NCBI GenBank assembly: GCA_030549335.1
Contig: JAUKPH010000023.1
Span: 4,545,501 to 4,609,500 of the forward strand
From: Pontederia crassipes
Lineage: Eukaryota > Streptophyta > Magnoliopsida > Commelinales > Pontederiaceae
Direction of reading: 5' to 3'
DNA: 64,000 bases
Below, piece after piece: positions 21,701-35,300 of the stretch (positions are counted from its first letter, which is position 1; each line of letters starts with the position of its first letter). A program made the translations under genes and the position numbers. Under the pieces are notes generated by a model. It had not been told where the DNA came from. It was given only the letters and a program-made list of their open reading frames with translations, and did not search any database.

Positions 21701-24125
21701 TGTCCTAAGAGGTGATAGATCTTTAGAACTTTAACTCTATTTCAAACCGAAGTTGAACCGTTACAATCAAAGATAACGCTCTTGGGGATTAGAGTCTTAG
21801 AGTTAGGTTCAAAGCTATAAGTTATATATACTTATGACATCCTTTGAGTGTCCTAAGAGGTGATAGATCTTTAGAACTTTAACTCTATTTCAAACCGAAG
21901 TTGAACCGTTACAATCAAAGATAACGCTCTTGGGGATTAGAGTCTTAGAGTTAGGTTCAAAGCAACAAGTTATAGATATTTATTACAACCTTTGGGTGTC
22001 CTAAGAGGTGATAGATCTTTAGAACTTTAACTCTATTTCAAACCGAAGTTGAACCGTTACAATCAAAGATAACGCTCTTGGGGATTAGAGTCTTAGAGTT
22101 AGGTTCAAAGCAATAAGTTATAGATACTTATTACAACCTTTGGGTGTCCTAAGAGGTGATAGAACTTCAGAACTTTAACTCTATTTCAAACCGAAGTTGA
22201 ACCGTTACAATCAAAGATAACGCTCTTGGGGATTAGAGTCTTAGAGTTAGGTTCAAAGCTATAAGTTATAGATACTTATTACAAACTTTGGGTGCCCTAA
22301 GAGGTGATAGAGCTTCATAACTTTAACTCTATTTCAAACCGAAGTTGAACCGTTACAATCAAAGATAACGCTCTTGGGGATTAGAGTCTTAGAGTTAGGT
22401 TCAAAGCTATAAGTTATAGATACTTATGACATCCTTTGGGTGTCCTAAGAGGTGATAGATCTTTAGAACTTTAACTCTATTTCAAACCGAAGTTGAACCG
22501 TTACAATCAAAGATAACGCTCTTGGGGATTAGAGTCTTAGAGTTAGGTTCAAAGCTATAAGTTATATATACTTATTACAACCTTTGGGTGTCCTAAGAGG
22601 TGATAGATCTTTAGAACTTTAACTCTATTTCAAACCGAAGTTGAACCGTTACAATCAAAGATAACGCTCTTGGGGATTAGAGTCTTAGAGTTAGGTTCAA
22701 AGCTATAAGTTATAGATACTTATTACAACCTTTGGGTGTCCTAAGAGGTGATAGATCTTTAGAACTTTAACTCTATTTCAAACCGAAGTTGAACCGTTAC
22801 AATCAAAGATAACGCTCTTGGGGATTAGAGTCTTAGAGTTAGGTTCAAAGCTATAAGTTATAGGTACTTATTACAACCTTTGGGTGTCCTAAGAGGTGAT
22901 AGAACTTCAGAACTTTAACTCTATTTCAAACCGAAGTTGAACCGTTACAATCAAAGATTACGCTCTTGGGGATTAGAGTCTTAGAGTTAGGTTCAAAGCT
23001 ATAAGTTATAGATACTTATTACAACCTTTGGGTGTCCTAAGAGGTGATAGATCTTTAGAACTTTAACTCTATTTCAAACCGAAGTTGAACCGTTACAATC
23101 AAAGATAACACTCTTGGGGATTAGAGTCTTAGAGTTAGGTTCAAAGCTATAAGTTATAGGTACTTATTACAACCTTTGGGTGTCCTAAGAGGTGATAGAA
23201 CTTCAGAACTTTAACTCTATTTCAAACCGAAGTTGAACCGTTACAATCAAAGATAACGCTCTTGGGGATTAGAGTCTTAGAGTTAGGTTCAAAGCTATAA
23301 GTTATAGGTACTTATTACAACCTTTGGGTGACCTAAGAGGTGATAGAACTTCAGAACTTTAACTCTATTTCAAACCGAAGTTGAACCGTTACAATCAAAG
23401 ATAACGCTCTTGGGGATTAGAGTCTTAGAGTTAGGTTCAAAGCTATAAGTTATAGATACTTATTACAACCTTTGGGTGTCCTAAGAGGTGATAGATCTTT
23501 AGAACTTTAACTCTATTTCAAACCGAAGTTGAACTGTTACAATCAAAGATAACGCTCTTGGGGATTAGAGTCTTAGAGTTAGGTTCAAAGCAATAAGTTA
23601 TAGATATTTATTACAACCTTTGGGTGTCCTAAGAGGTGATAGATCTTTAGAACTTTAACTCTATTTCAAACCGAAGTTGAACCGTTACAATCAAAGATAA
23701 CGCTCTTGGGGATTAGAGTCTTAGAGTTAGGTTCAAAGCTATAAGTTATATATACTTATTACAACCTTTGGGTGTCCTAAGAGGTGATAGATCTTTAGAA
23801 CTTTAACTCTATTTCAAACCGAAGTTGAACCGTTACAATCAAAGATAACGCTCTTGGGGATTAGAGTCTTAGAGTTAGGTTCAAAGCAATAAGTTATAGA
23901 TATTTATTACAACCTTTGGGTGTCCTAAGAGGTGATAGATCTTTAGAACTTTAACTCTATTTCAAACCGAAGTTGAACCGTTACAATCAAAGATAACGCT
24001 CTTGGGGATTAGAGTCTTAGAGTTAGGTTCAAAGCTATAAGTTATATATACTTATTACAACCTTTGGGTGTCCTAAGAGGTGATAGATCTTTAGAACTTT
24101 AACTCTATTTCAAACCGAAGTTGAA
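18798..24125 (+). repeat. 36-monomer unit E1 (5,328 bp)
   Basis: First copy of the middle-domain unit, monomers 128-163. It includes an AAAGAAATAAG copy (18946), G, an S/G chimera, a CTAAAAGG copy, the three divergent monomers at 19538-19981, Q, G, S, C with GATATTT, tS, Q, Q with GGTGGTAG, C, CAATCCAAG with CCTTAGAGG, AGTTAAGTTC, AGGCTCAAAGC, AGTTAAGTTC, a T/M copy with TTTGAGTG and the remainder. It keeps a G monomer (19094) that E2 and E4 lack. Confidence 0.9.
19538..19981 (+). repeat. Three divergent GACATCC monomers in a row
   Basis: Consecutive copies carry TATACATACTTATGACATCC (19538), TATACACACTTATGACATCC with CCTATAGGTG (19686), and GTTCGGTTC plus TATACATACTAATGACATCC with AAACGGAAG (19834). 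They look like a locally tripled M-type monomer that then diverged. The trio recurs at 24718-25161, 33598-34041 and 38926-39369 and is the best tag for the middle-domain unit. The spacings are 5,180, 8,880 and 5,328 bp (35, 60 and 36 monomers). Confidence 0.9.
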
Positions 24126-27100
24126 CCGTTACAATCAAAGATAATGCTCTTGGGGATTAGAGTCTTAGAGTTAGGTTCAAAGCTATAAGTTATAGGTACT
24201 TATTACAACCTTTGGGTGTCCTAAGAGGTGATAGAGCTTCAGAACTTTAACTCTATTTCAAACCGAAGTTGAACCGTTACAATCAAAGATAACGCTCTTG
24301 GGGATTAGAGTCTTAGAGTTAGGTTCAAAGAAATAAGTTATAGATACTTATTACAACCTTTGGGTGTCCTAAGAGGTGATAGATCTTTAGAACTTTAACT
24401 CTATTTCAAACCGAAGTTGAACCGTTACAATCAAAGATAACGCTCTTGGGGATTAGAGTCTTAGAGTTAGGTTCAAAGCTATAAGTTATAGATACTTATT
24501 ACAACCTTTGGGTGTCCTAAGAGGTGATAGAACTTCAGAACTTTAACTCTATTTCAAACCGAAGTTGAACCGTTACAATCAAAGATAACGCTCTTGGGGA
24601 TTAGAGTCTTAGAGTTAGGTTCAAAGCTATAAGTTATAGATACTTATTACAACCTTTGGGTGTCCTAAAAGGTGATAGATCTTTAGAACTTTAACTCTAT
24701 TTCAAACCGAAGTTGAACCGTTACAATCAAAGATAACGCTCTTGGGGATTAGAGTCTTAGAGTTAGGTTCAAAGCTATAAGTTATACATACTTATGACAT
24801 CCTTTGGGTGTCCTAAGAGGTGATAGATCTTTAGAACTTTAACTCTATTTCAAACCGAAGTTGAACCGTTACAATCAAAGATAACGCTCTTGGGGATTAG
24901 AGTCTTAGAGTTAGGTTCAAAGCTATAAGTTATACACACTTATGACATCCTATAGGTGTCCTAAGAGGTGATAGATCTTTAGAACTTTAACTCTATTTCA
25001 AACCGAAGTTGAACCGTTACAATCAAAGATAACGCTCTTGGGGATTAGAGTCTTAGAGTTCGGTTCAAAGCTATAAGTTATACATACTAATGACATCCTT
25101 TGGGTGTCCTAAGAGGTGATAGATCTTTAGAACTTTAACTCTATTTCAAACGGAAGTTGAACCGTTACAATCAAAGATAACGCTCTTGGGGATTAGAGTC
25201 TTAGAGTTAGGTTCAAAGCAATAAGTTATAGATACTTATTACAACCTTTGGGTGTCCTAAGAGGTGATAGATCTTTAGAACTTTAACTCTATTTCAAACC
25301 GAAGTTGAACCGTTACAATCAAAGATAACGCTCTTGGGGATTAGAGTCTTAGAGTTAGGTTCAAAGCTATAAGTTATAGGTACTTATTACAACCTTTGGG
25401 TGTCCTAAGAGGTGATAGAACTTCAGAACTTTAACTCTATTTCAAACCGAAGTTGAACCGTTACAATCAAAGATAACGCTCTTGGGGATTAGAGTCTTAG
25501 AGTTAGGTTCAAAGCTATAAGTTATAGATACTTATTACAACCTTTGGGTGTCCTAAGAGGTGATAGATCTTTAGAACTTTAACTCTATTTCAAACCGAAG
25601 TTGAACCGTTACAATCAAAGATAACGCTCTTGGGGATTAGAGTCTTAGAGTTAGGTTCAAAGCTATAAGTTATAGATATTTATTACAAACTTTGGGTGCC
25701 CTAAGAGGTGATAGAGCTTCATAACTTTAACTCTATTTCAAACCGAAGTTGAACCGTTACAATCAAAGATAATGCTCTTGGGGATTAGAGTCTTAGAGTT
25801 AGGTTCAAAGCTATAAGTTATAGATACTTATTACAACCTTTGGGTGTCCTAAGAGGTGATAGATCTTTAGAACTTTAACTCTATTTCAAACCGAAGTTGA
25901 ACCGTTACAATCAAAGATAACCCTCTTGGGGATTAGAGTCTTAGAGTTAGGTTCAAAGCAATAAGTTATAGATACTTATTACAACCTTTGGGTGTCCTAA
26001 GAGGTGATAGATCTTTAGAACTTTAACTCTATTTCAAACCGAAGTTGAACCGTTACAATCAAAGATAACGCTCTTGGGGATTAGAGTCTTAGAGTTAGGT
26101 TCAAAGCAATAAGTTATAGATACTTATTACAACCTTTGGGTGTCCTAAGAGGTGGTAGAACTTCAGAACTTTAACTCTATTTCAAACCGAAGTTGAACCG
26201 TTACAATCAAAGATAACGCTCTTGGGGATTAGAGTCTTAGAGTTAGGTTCAAAGCTATAAGTTATAGATACTTATTACAAACTTTGGGTGCCCTAAGAGG
26301 TGATAGAGCTTCATAACTTTAACTCTATTTCAAACCGAAGTTGAACCGTTACAATCCAAGATAACGCTCTTGGGGATTAGAGTCTTAGAGTTAGGTTCAA
26401 AGCTATAAGTTATAGATACTTATTACAACCTTTGGGTGTCCTTAGAGGTGATAGATCTTTAGAACTTTAACTCTATTTCAAACCGAAGTTGAACCGTTAC
26501 AATCAAAGATAACGCTCTTGGGGATTAGAGTCTTAGAGTTAAGTTCAAAGCTATAAGTTATAGATACTTATTACAACCTTTGGGTGTCCTAAGAGGTGAT
26601 AGATCTTTAGAACTTTAACTCTATTTCAAACCGAAGTTGAACCGTTACAATCAAAGATAACGCTCTTGGGGATTAGAGTCTTAGAGTTAGGCTCAAAGCA
26701 ATAAGTTATAGATACTTATTACAACCTTTGGGTGTCCTAAGAGGTGATAGATCTTTAGAACTTTAACTCTATTTCAAACCGAAGTTGAACCGTTACAATC
26801 AAAGATAACGCTCTTGGGGATTAGAGTCTTAGAGTTAAGTTCAAAGCTATAAGTTATAGATACTTATTACAACCTTTGGGTGTCCTAAGAGGTGATAGAT
26901 CTTTAGAACTTTAACTCTATTTCAAACCGAAGTTGAACCGTTACAATCAAAGATAACGCTCTTGGGGATTAGAGTCTTAGAGTTAGGTTCAAAGCTATAA
27001 GTTATATATACTTATGACATCCTTTGAGTGTCCTAAGAGGTGATAGATCTTTAGAACTTTAACTCTATTTCAAACCGAAGTTGAACCGTTACAATCAAAG

Positions 27101-29305
27101 ATAACGCTCTTGGGGATTAGAGTCATAGAGTTAGGTTCAAAGCAACAAGTTATAGATATTTATTACAACCTTTGGGTGTCCTAAGAGGTGATAGATCTTT
27201 AGAACTTTAACTCTATTTCAAACCGAAGTTGAACCGTTACAATCAAAGATAACGCTCTTGGGGATTAGAGTCTTAGAGTTAGGTTCAAAATAATAAGTTA
27301 TAGATACTTATTACAACCTTTGGGTGTCCTAAGAGGTGATAGAACTTCAGAACTTTAACTCTATTTCAAACCGAAGTTGAACCGTTACAATCAAAGATAA
27401 CGCTCTTGGGGATTAGAGTCTTAGAGTTAGGTTCAAAGCTATAAGTTATAGATACTTATTACAAACTTTGGGTGCCCTAAGAGGTGATAGAGCTTCATAA
27501 CTTTAACTCTATTTCAAACCGAAGTTGAACCGTTACAATCAAAGATAACGCTCTTGGGGATTAGAGTCTTAGAGTTAGGTTCAAAGCTATAAGTTATAGA
27601 TACTTATGACATCCTTTGGGTGTCCTAAGAGGTGATAGATCTTTAGAACTTTAACTCTATTTCAAACCGAAGTTGAACCGTTACAATCAAAGATAACGCT
27701 CTTGGGGATTAGAGTCTTAGAGTTAGGTTCAAAGCTATAAGTTATATATACTTATTACAACCTTTGGGTGTCCTAAGAGGTGATAGATCTTTAGAACTTT
27801 AACTCTATTTCAAACCGAAGTTGAACCGTTACAATCAAAGATAACGCTCTTGGGGATTAGAGTCTTAGAGTTAGGTTCAAAGCTATAAGTTATAGATACT
27901 TATTACAACCTTTGGGTGTCCTAAGAGGTGATAGATCTTTAGAACTTTAACTCTATTTCAAACCGAAGTTGAACCGTTACAATCAAAGATAACGCTCTTG
28001 GGGATTAGAGTCTTAGAGTTAGGTTCAAAGCTATAAGTTATAGGTACTTATTACAACCTTTGGGTGTCCTAAGAGGTGATAGAACTTCAGAACTTTAACT
28101 CTATTTCAAACCGAAGTTGAACCGTTACAATCAAAGATTACGCTCTTGGGGATTAGAGTCTTAGAGTTAGGTTCAAAGCTATAAGTTATAGATACTTATT
28201 ACAACCTTTGGGTGTCCTAAGAGGTGATAGATCTTTAGAACTTTAACTCTATTTCAAACCGAAGTTGAACCGTTACAATCAAAGATAACACTCTTGGGGA
28301 TTAGAGTCTTAGAGTTAGGTTCAAAGCTATAAGTTATAGGTACTTATTACAACCTTTGGGTGTCCTAAGAGGTGATAGAACTTCAGAACTTTAACTCTAT
28401 TTCAAACCGAAGTTGAACCGTTACAATCAAAGATAACGCTCTTGGGGATTAGAGTCTTAGAGTTAGGTTCAAAGCTATAAGTTATAGATACTTATTACAA
28501 CCTTTGGGTGTCCTAAGAGGTGATAGATCTTTAGAACTTTAACTCTATTTCAAACCGAAGTTGAACCGTTACAATCAAAGATAACGCTCTTGGGGATTAG
28601 AGTCTTAGAGTTAGGTTCAAAGCTATAAGTTATAGGTACTTATTACAACCTTTGGGTGACCTAAGAGGTGATAGAACTTCAGAACTTTAACTCTATTTCA
28701 AACCGAAGTTGAACCGTTACAATCAAAGATAACGCTCTTGGGGATTAGAGTCTTAGAGTTAGGTTCAAAGCTATAAGTTATAGATACTTATTACAACCTT
28801 TGGGTGTCCTAAGAGGTGATAGATCTTTAGAACTTTAACTCTATTTCAAACCGAAGTTGAACCGTTACAATCAAAGATAACGCTCTTGGGGATTAGAGTC
28901 TTAGAGTTAGGTTCAAAGCTATAAGTTATAGATACTTATTACAAACTTTGGGTGCCCTAAGAGGTGATAGAGCTTCATAACTTTAACTCTATTTCAAACC
29001 GAAGTTGAACCGTTACAATCCAAGATAACGCTCTTGGGGATTAGAGTCTTAGAGTTAGGTTCAAAGCTATAAGTTATAGATACTTATTACAACCTTTGGG
29101 TGTCCTTAGAGGTGATAGATCTTTAGAACTTTAACTCTATTTCAAACCGAAGTTGAACCGTTACAATCAAAGATAACGCTCTTGGGGATTAGAGTCTTAG
29201 AGTTAAGTTCAAAGCTATAAGTTATAGATACTTATTACAACCTTTGGGTGTCCTAAGAGGTGATAGATCTTTAGAACTTTAACTCTATTTCAAACCGAAG
29301 TTGAA
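20426..29305 (+). repeat. 60-monomer duplication, copy F1 (8,880 bp)
   Basis: First half of a large tandem duplication that overlaps E1 and E2. From about 20327 to 28871, sequence matches 29207-37751 at a constant 8,880-bp offset. Comparing the rare markers of all monomers and most rows I found one difference (c at 25922, g at 34802). Matching breaks at 28872/37752, where the second copy switches to an A-run monomer. Confidence 0.92.
24126..29305 (+). repeat. 35-monomer unit E2 (5,180 bp)
   Basis: Second copy, 35 monomers after E1 for most of its length. It lacks one G monomer after the AAAGAAATAAG copy. It carries changes not in E1: GTCATAGAG and TTCAAAATAATAAG (monomers 27086 and 27234). 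Near the end it has an extra S monomer (28418) before the GTGACC G copy. After the S copy at 28714 it jumps back to a C, CAATCCAAG, AGTTAAG series (28862-29305) that copies an earlier part of the unit, then E3 begins. Confidence 0.9.
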
Positions 29306-32300
29306 CCGTTACAATCAAAGATAACGCTCTTGGGGATTAGAGTCTTAGAGTTAGGTTCAAAGCTATAAGTTATAGATATTTATTACAAACTTTGGGTGCC
29401 CTAAGAGGTGATAGAGCTTCATAACTTTAACTCTATTTCAAACCGAAGTTGAACCGTTACAATCAAAGATAATGCTCTTGGGGATTAGAGTCTTAGAGTT
29501 AGGTTCAAAGCTATAAGTTATAGATACTTATTACAACCTTTGGGTGTCCTAAGAGGTGATAGATCTTTAGAACTTTAACTCTATTTCAAACCGAAGTTGA
29601 ACCGTTACAATCAAAGATAACGCTCTTGGGGATTAGAGTCTTAGAGTTAGGTTCAAAGCAATAAGTTATAGATACTTATTACAACCTTTGGGTGTCCTAA
29701 GAGGTGATAGATCTTTAGAACTTTAACTCTATTTCAAACCGAAGTTGAACCGTTACAATCAAAGATAACGCTCTTGGGGATTAGAGTCTTAGAGTTAGGT
29801 TCAAAGCAATAAGTTATAGATACTTATTACAACCTTTGGGTGTCCTAAGAGGTGGTAGAACTTCAGAACTTTAACTCTATTTCAAACCGAAGTTGAACCG
29901 TTACAATCAAAGATAACGCTCTTGGGGATTAGAGTCTTAGAGTTAGGTTCAAAGCTATAAGTTATAGATACTTATTACAAACTTTGGGTGCCCTAAGAGG
30001 TGATAGAGCTTCATAACTTTAACTCTATTTCAAACCGAAGTTGAACCGTTACAATCCAAGATAACGCTCTTGGGGATTAGAGTCTTAGAGTTAGGTTCAA
30101 AGCTATAAGTTATAGATACTTATTACAACCTTTGGGTGTCCTTAGAGGTGATAGATCTTTAGAACTTTAACTCTATTTCAAACCGAAGTTGAACCGTTAC
30201 AATCAAAGATAACGCTCTTGGGGATTAGAGTCTTAGAGTTAAGTTCAAAGCTATAAGTTATAGATACTTATTACAACCTTTGGGTGTCCTAAGAGGTGAT
30301 AGATCTTTAGAACTTTAACTCTATTTCAAACCGAAGTTGAACCGTTACAATCAAAGATAACGCTCTTGGGGATTAGAGTCTTAGAGTTAGGCTCAAAGCA
30401 ATAAGTTATAGATACTTATTACAACCTTTGGGTGTCCTAAGAGGTGATAGATCTTTAGAACTTTAACTCTATTTCAAACCGAAGTTGAACCGTTACAATC
30501 AAAGATAACGCTCTTGGGGATTAGAGTCTTAGAGTTAAGTTCAAAGCTATAAGTTATAGATACTTATTACAACCTTTGGGTGTCCTAAGAGGTGATAGAT
30601 CTTTAGAACTTTAACTCTATTTCAAACCGAAGTTGAACCGTTACAATCAAAGATAACGCTCTTGGGGATTAGAGTCTTAGAGTTAGGTTCAAAGCTATAA
30701 GTTATATATACTTATGACATCCTTTGAGTGTCCTAAGAGGTGATAGATCTTTAGAACTTTAACTCTATTTCAAACCGAAGTTGAACCGTTACAATCAAAG
30801 ATAACGCTCTTGGGGATTAGAGTCTTAGAGTTAGGTTCAAAGCAACAAGTTATAGATATTTATTACAACCTTTGGGTGTCCTAAGAGGTGATAGATCTTT
30901 AGAACTTTAACTCTATTTCAAACCGAAGTTGAACCGTTACAATCAAAGATAACGCTCTTGGGGATTAGAGTCTTAGAGTTAGGTTCAAAGCAATAAGTTA
31001 TAGATACTTATTACAACCTTTGGGTGTCCTAAGAGGTGATAGAACTTCAGAACTTTAACTCTATTTCAAACCGAAGTTGAACCGTTACAATCAAAGATAA
31101 CGCTCTTGGGGATTAGAGTCTTAGAGTTAGGTTCAAAGCTATAAGTTATAGATACTTATTACAAACTTTGGGTGCCCTAAGAGGTGATAGAGCTTCATAA
31201 CTTTAACTCTATTTCAAACCGAAGTTGAACCGTTACAATCAAAGATAACGCTCTTGGGGATTAGAGTCTTAGAGTTAGGTTCAAAGCTATAAGTTATAGA
31301 TACTTATGACATCCTTTGGGTGTCCTAAGAGGTGATAGATCTTTAGAACTTTAACTCTATTTCAAACCGAAGTTGAACCGTTACAATCAAAGATAACGCT
31401 CTTGGGGATTAGAGTCTTAGAGTTAGGTTCAAAGCTATAAGTTATATATACTTATTACAACCTTTGGGTGTCCTAAGAGGTGATAGATCTTTAGAACTTT
31501 AACTCTATTTCAAACCGAAGTTGAACCGTTACAATCAAAGATAACGCTCTTGGGGATTAGAGTCTTAGAGTTAGGTTCAAAGCTATAAGTTATAGATACT
31601 TATTACAACCTTTGGGTGTCCTAAGAGGTGATAGATCTTTAGAACTTTAACTCTATTTCAAACCGAAGTTGAACCGTTACAATCAAAGATAACGCTCTTG
31701 GGGATTAGAGTCTTAGAGTTAGGTTCAAAGCTATAAGTTATAGGTACTTATTACAACCTTTGGGTGTCCTAAGAGGTGATAGAACTTCAGAACTTTAACT
31801 CTATTTCAAACCGAAGTTGAACCGTTACAATCAAAGATTACGCTCTTGGGGATTAGAGTCTTAGAGTTAGGTTCAAAGCTATAAGTTATAGATACTTATT
31901 ACAACCTTTGGGTGTCCTAAGAGGTGATAGATCTTTAGAACTTTAACTCTATTTCAAACCGAAGTTGAACCGTTACAATCAAAGATAACACTCTTGGGGA
32001 TTAGAGTCTTAGAGTTAGGTTCAAAGCTATAAGTTATAGGTACTTATTACAACCTTTGGGTGTCCTAAGAGGTGATAGAACTTCAGAACTTTAACTCTAT
32101 TTCAAACCGAAGTTGAACCGTTACAATCAAAGATAACGCTCTTGGGGATTAGAGTCTTAGAGTTAGGTTCAAAGCTATAAGTTATAGGTACTTATTACAA
32201 CCTTTGGGTGACCTAAGAGGTGATAGAACTTCAGAACTTTAACTCTATTTCAAACCGAAGTTGAACCGTTACAATCAAAGATAACGCTCTTGGGGATTAG

Positions 32301-35300
32301 AGTCTTAGAGTTAGGTTCAAAGCTATAAGTTATAGATACTTATTACAACCTTTGGGTGTCCTAAGAGGTGATAGATCTTTAGAACTTTAACTCTATTTCA
32401 AACCGAAGTTGAACTGTTACAATCAAAGATAACGCTCTTGGGGATTAGAGTCTTAGAGTTAGGTTCAAAGCAATAAGTTATAGATATTTATTACAACCTT
32501 TGGGTGTCCTAAGAGGTGATAGATCTTTAGAACTTTAACTCTATTTCAAACCGAAGTTGAACCGTTACAATCAAAGATAACGCTCTTGGGGATTAGAGTC
32601 TTAGAGTTAGGTTCAAAGCTATAAGTTATATATACTTATTACAACCTTTGGGTGTCCTAAGAGGTGATAGATCTTTAGAACTTTAACTCTATTTCAAACC
32701 GAAGTTGAACCGTTACAATCAAAGATAACGCTCTTGGGGATTAGAGTCTTAGAGTTAGGTTCAAAGCAATAAGTTATAGATATTTATTACAACCTTTGGG
32801 TGTCCTAAGAGGTGATAGATCTTTAGAACTTTAACTCTATTTCAAACCGAAGTTGAACCGTTACAATCAAAGATAACGCTCTTGGGGATTAGAGTCTTAG
32901 AGTTAGGTTCAAAGCTATAAGTTATATATACTTATTACAACCTTTGGGTGTCCTAAGAGGTGATAGATCTTTAGAACTTTAACTCTATTTCAAACCGAAG
33001 TTGAACCGTTACAATCAAAGATAATGCTCTTGGGGATTAGAGTCTTAGAGTTAGGTTCAAAGCTATAAGTTATAGGTACTTATTACAACCTTTGGGTGTC
33101 CTAAGAGGTGATAGAGCTTCAGAACTTTAACTCTATTTCAAACCGAAGTTGAACCGTTACAATCAAAGATAACGCTCTTGGGGATTAGAGTCTTAGAGTT
33201 AGGTTCAAAGAAATAAGTTATAGATACTTATTACAACCTTTGGGTGTCCTAAGAGGTGATAGATCTTTAGAACTTTAACTCTATTTCAAACCGAAGTTGA
33301 ACCGTTACAATCAAAGATAACGCTCTTGGGGATTAGAGTCTTAGAGTTAGGTTCAAAGCTATAAGTTATAGATACTTATTACAACCTTTGGGTGTCCTAA
33401 GAGGTGATAGAACTTCAGAACTTTAACTCTATTTCAAACCGAAGTTGAACCGTTACAATCAAAGATAACGCTCTTGGGGATTAGAGTCTTAGAGTTAGGT
33501 TCAAAGCTATAAGTTATAGATACTTATTACAACCTTTGGGTGTCCTAAAAGGTGATAGATCTTTAGAACTTTAACTCTATTTCAAACCGAAGTTGAACCG
33601 TTACAATCAAAGATAACGCTCTTGGGGATTAGAGTCTTAGAGTTAGGTTCAAAGCTATAAGTTATACATACTTATGACATCCTTTGGGTGTCCTAAGAGG
33701 TGATAGATCTTTAGAACTTTAACTCTATTTCAAACCGAAGTTGAACCGTTACAATCAAAGATAACGCTCTTGGGGATTAGAGTCTTAGAGTTAGGTTCAA
33801 AGCTATAAGTTATACACACTTATGACATCCTATAGGTGTCCTAAGAGGTGATAGATCTTTAGAACTTTAACTCTATTTCAAACCGAAGTTGAACCGTTAC
33901 AATCAAAGATAACGCTCTTGGGGATTAGAGTCTTAGAGTTCGGTTCAAAGCTATAAGTTATACATACTAATGACATCCTTTGGGTGTCCTAAGAGGTGAT
34001 AGATCTTTAGAACTTTAACTCTATTTCAAACGGAAGTTGAACCGTTACAATCAAAGATAACGCTCTTGGGGATTAGAGTCTTAGAGTTAGGTTCAAAGCA
34101 ATAAGTTATAGATACTTATTACAACCTTTGGGTGTCCTAAGAGGTGATAGATCTTTAGAACTTTAACTCTATTTCAAACCGAAGTTGAACCGTTACAATC
34201 AAAGATAACGCTCTTGGGGATTAGAGTCTTAGAGTTAGGTTCAAAGCTATAAGTTATAGGTACTTATTACAACCTTTGGGTGTCCTAAGAGGTGATAGAA
34301 CTTCAGAACTTTAACTCTATTTCAAACCGAAGTTGAACCGTTACAATCAAAGATAACGCTCTTGGGGATTAGAGTCTTAGAGTTAGGTTCAAAGCTATAA
34401 GTTATAGATACTTATTACAACCTTTGGGTGTCCTAAGAGGTGATAGATCTTTAGAACTTTAACTCTATTTCAAACCGAAGTTGAACCGTTACAATCAAAG
34501 ATAACGCTCTTGGGGATTAGAGTCTTAGAGTTAGGTTCAAAGCTATAAGTTATAGATATTTATTACAAACTTTGGGTGCCCTAAGAGGTGATAGAGCTTC
34601 ATAACTTTAACTCTATTTCAAACCGAAGTTGAACCGTTACAATCAAAGATAATGCTCTTGGGGATTAGAGTCTTAGAGTTAGGTTCAAAGCTATAAGTTA
34701 TAGATACTTATTACAACCTTTGGGTGTCCTAAGAGGTGATAGATCTTTAGAACTTTAACTCTATTTCAAACCGAAGTTGAACCGTTACAATCAAAGATAA
34801 CGCTCTTGGGGATTAGAGTCTTAGAGTTAGGTTCAAAGCAATAAGTTATAGATACTTATTACAACCTTTGGGTGTCCTAAGAGGTGATAGATCTTTAGAA
34901 CTTTAACTCTATTTCAAACCGAAGTTGAACCGTTACAATCAAAGATAACGCTCTTGGGGATTAGAGTCTTAGAGTTAGGTTCAAAGCAATAAGTTATAGA
35001 TACTTATTACAACCTTTGGGTGTCCTAAGAGGTGGTAGAACTTCAGAACTTTAACTCTATTTCAAACCGAAGTTGAACCGTTACAATCAAAGATAACGCT
35101 CTTGGGGATTAGAGTCTTAGAGTTAGGTTCAAAGCTATAAGTTATAGATACTTATTACAAACTTTGGGTGCCCTAAGAGGTGATAGAGCTTCATAACTTT
35201 AACTCTATTTCAAACCGAAGTTGAACCGTTACAATCCAAGATAACGCTCTTGGGGATTAGAGTCTTAGAGTTAGGTTCAAAGCTATAAGTTATAGATACT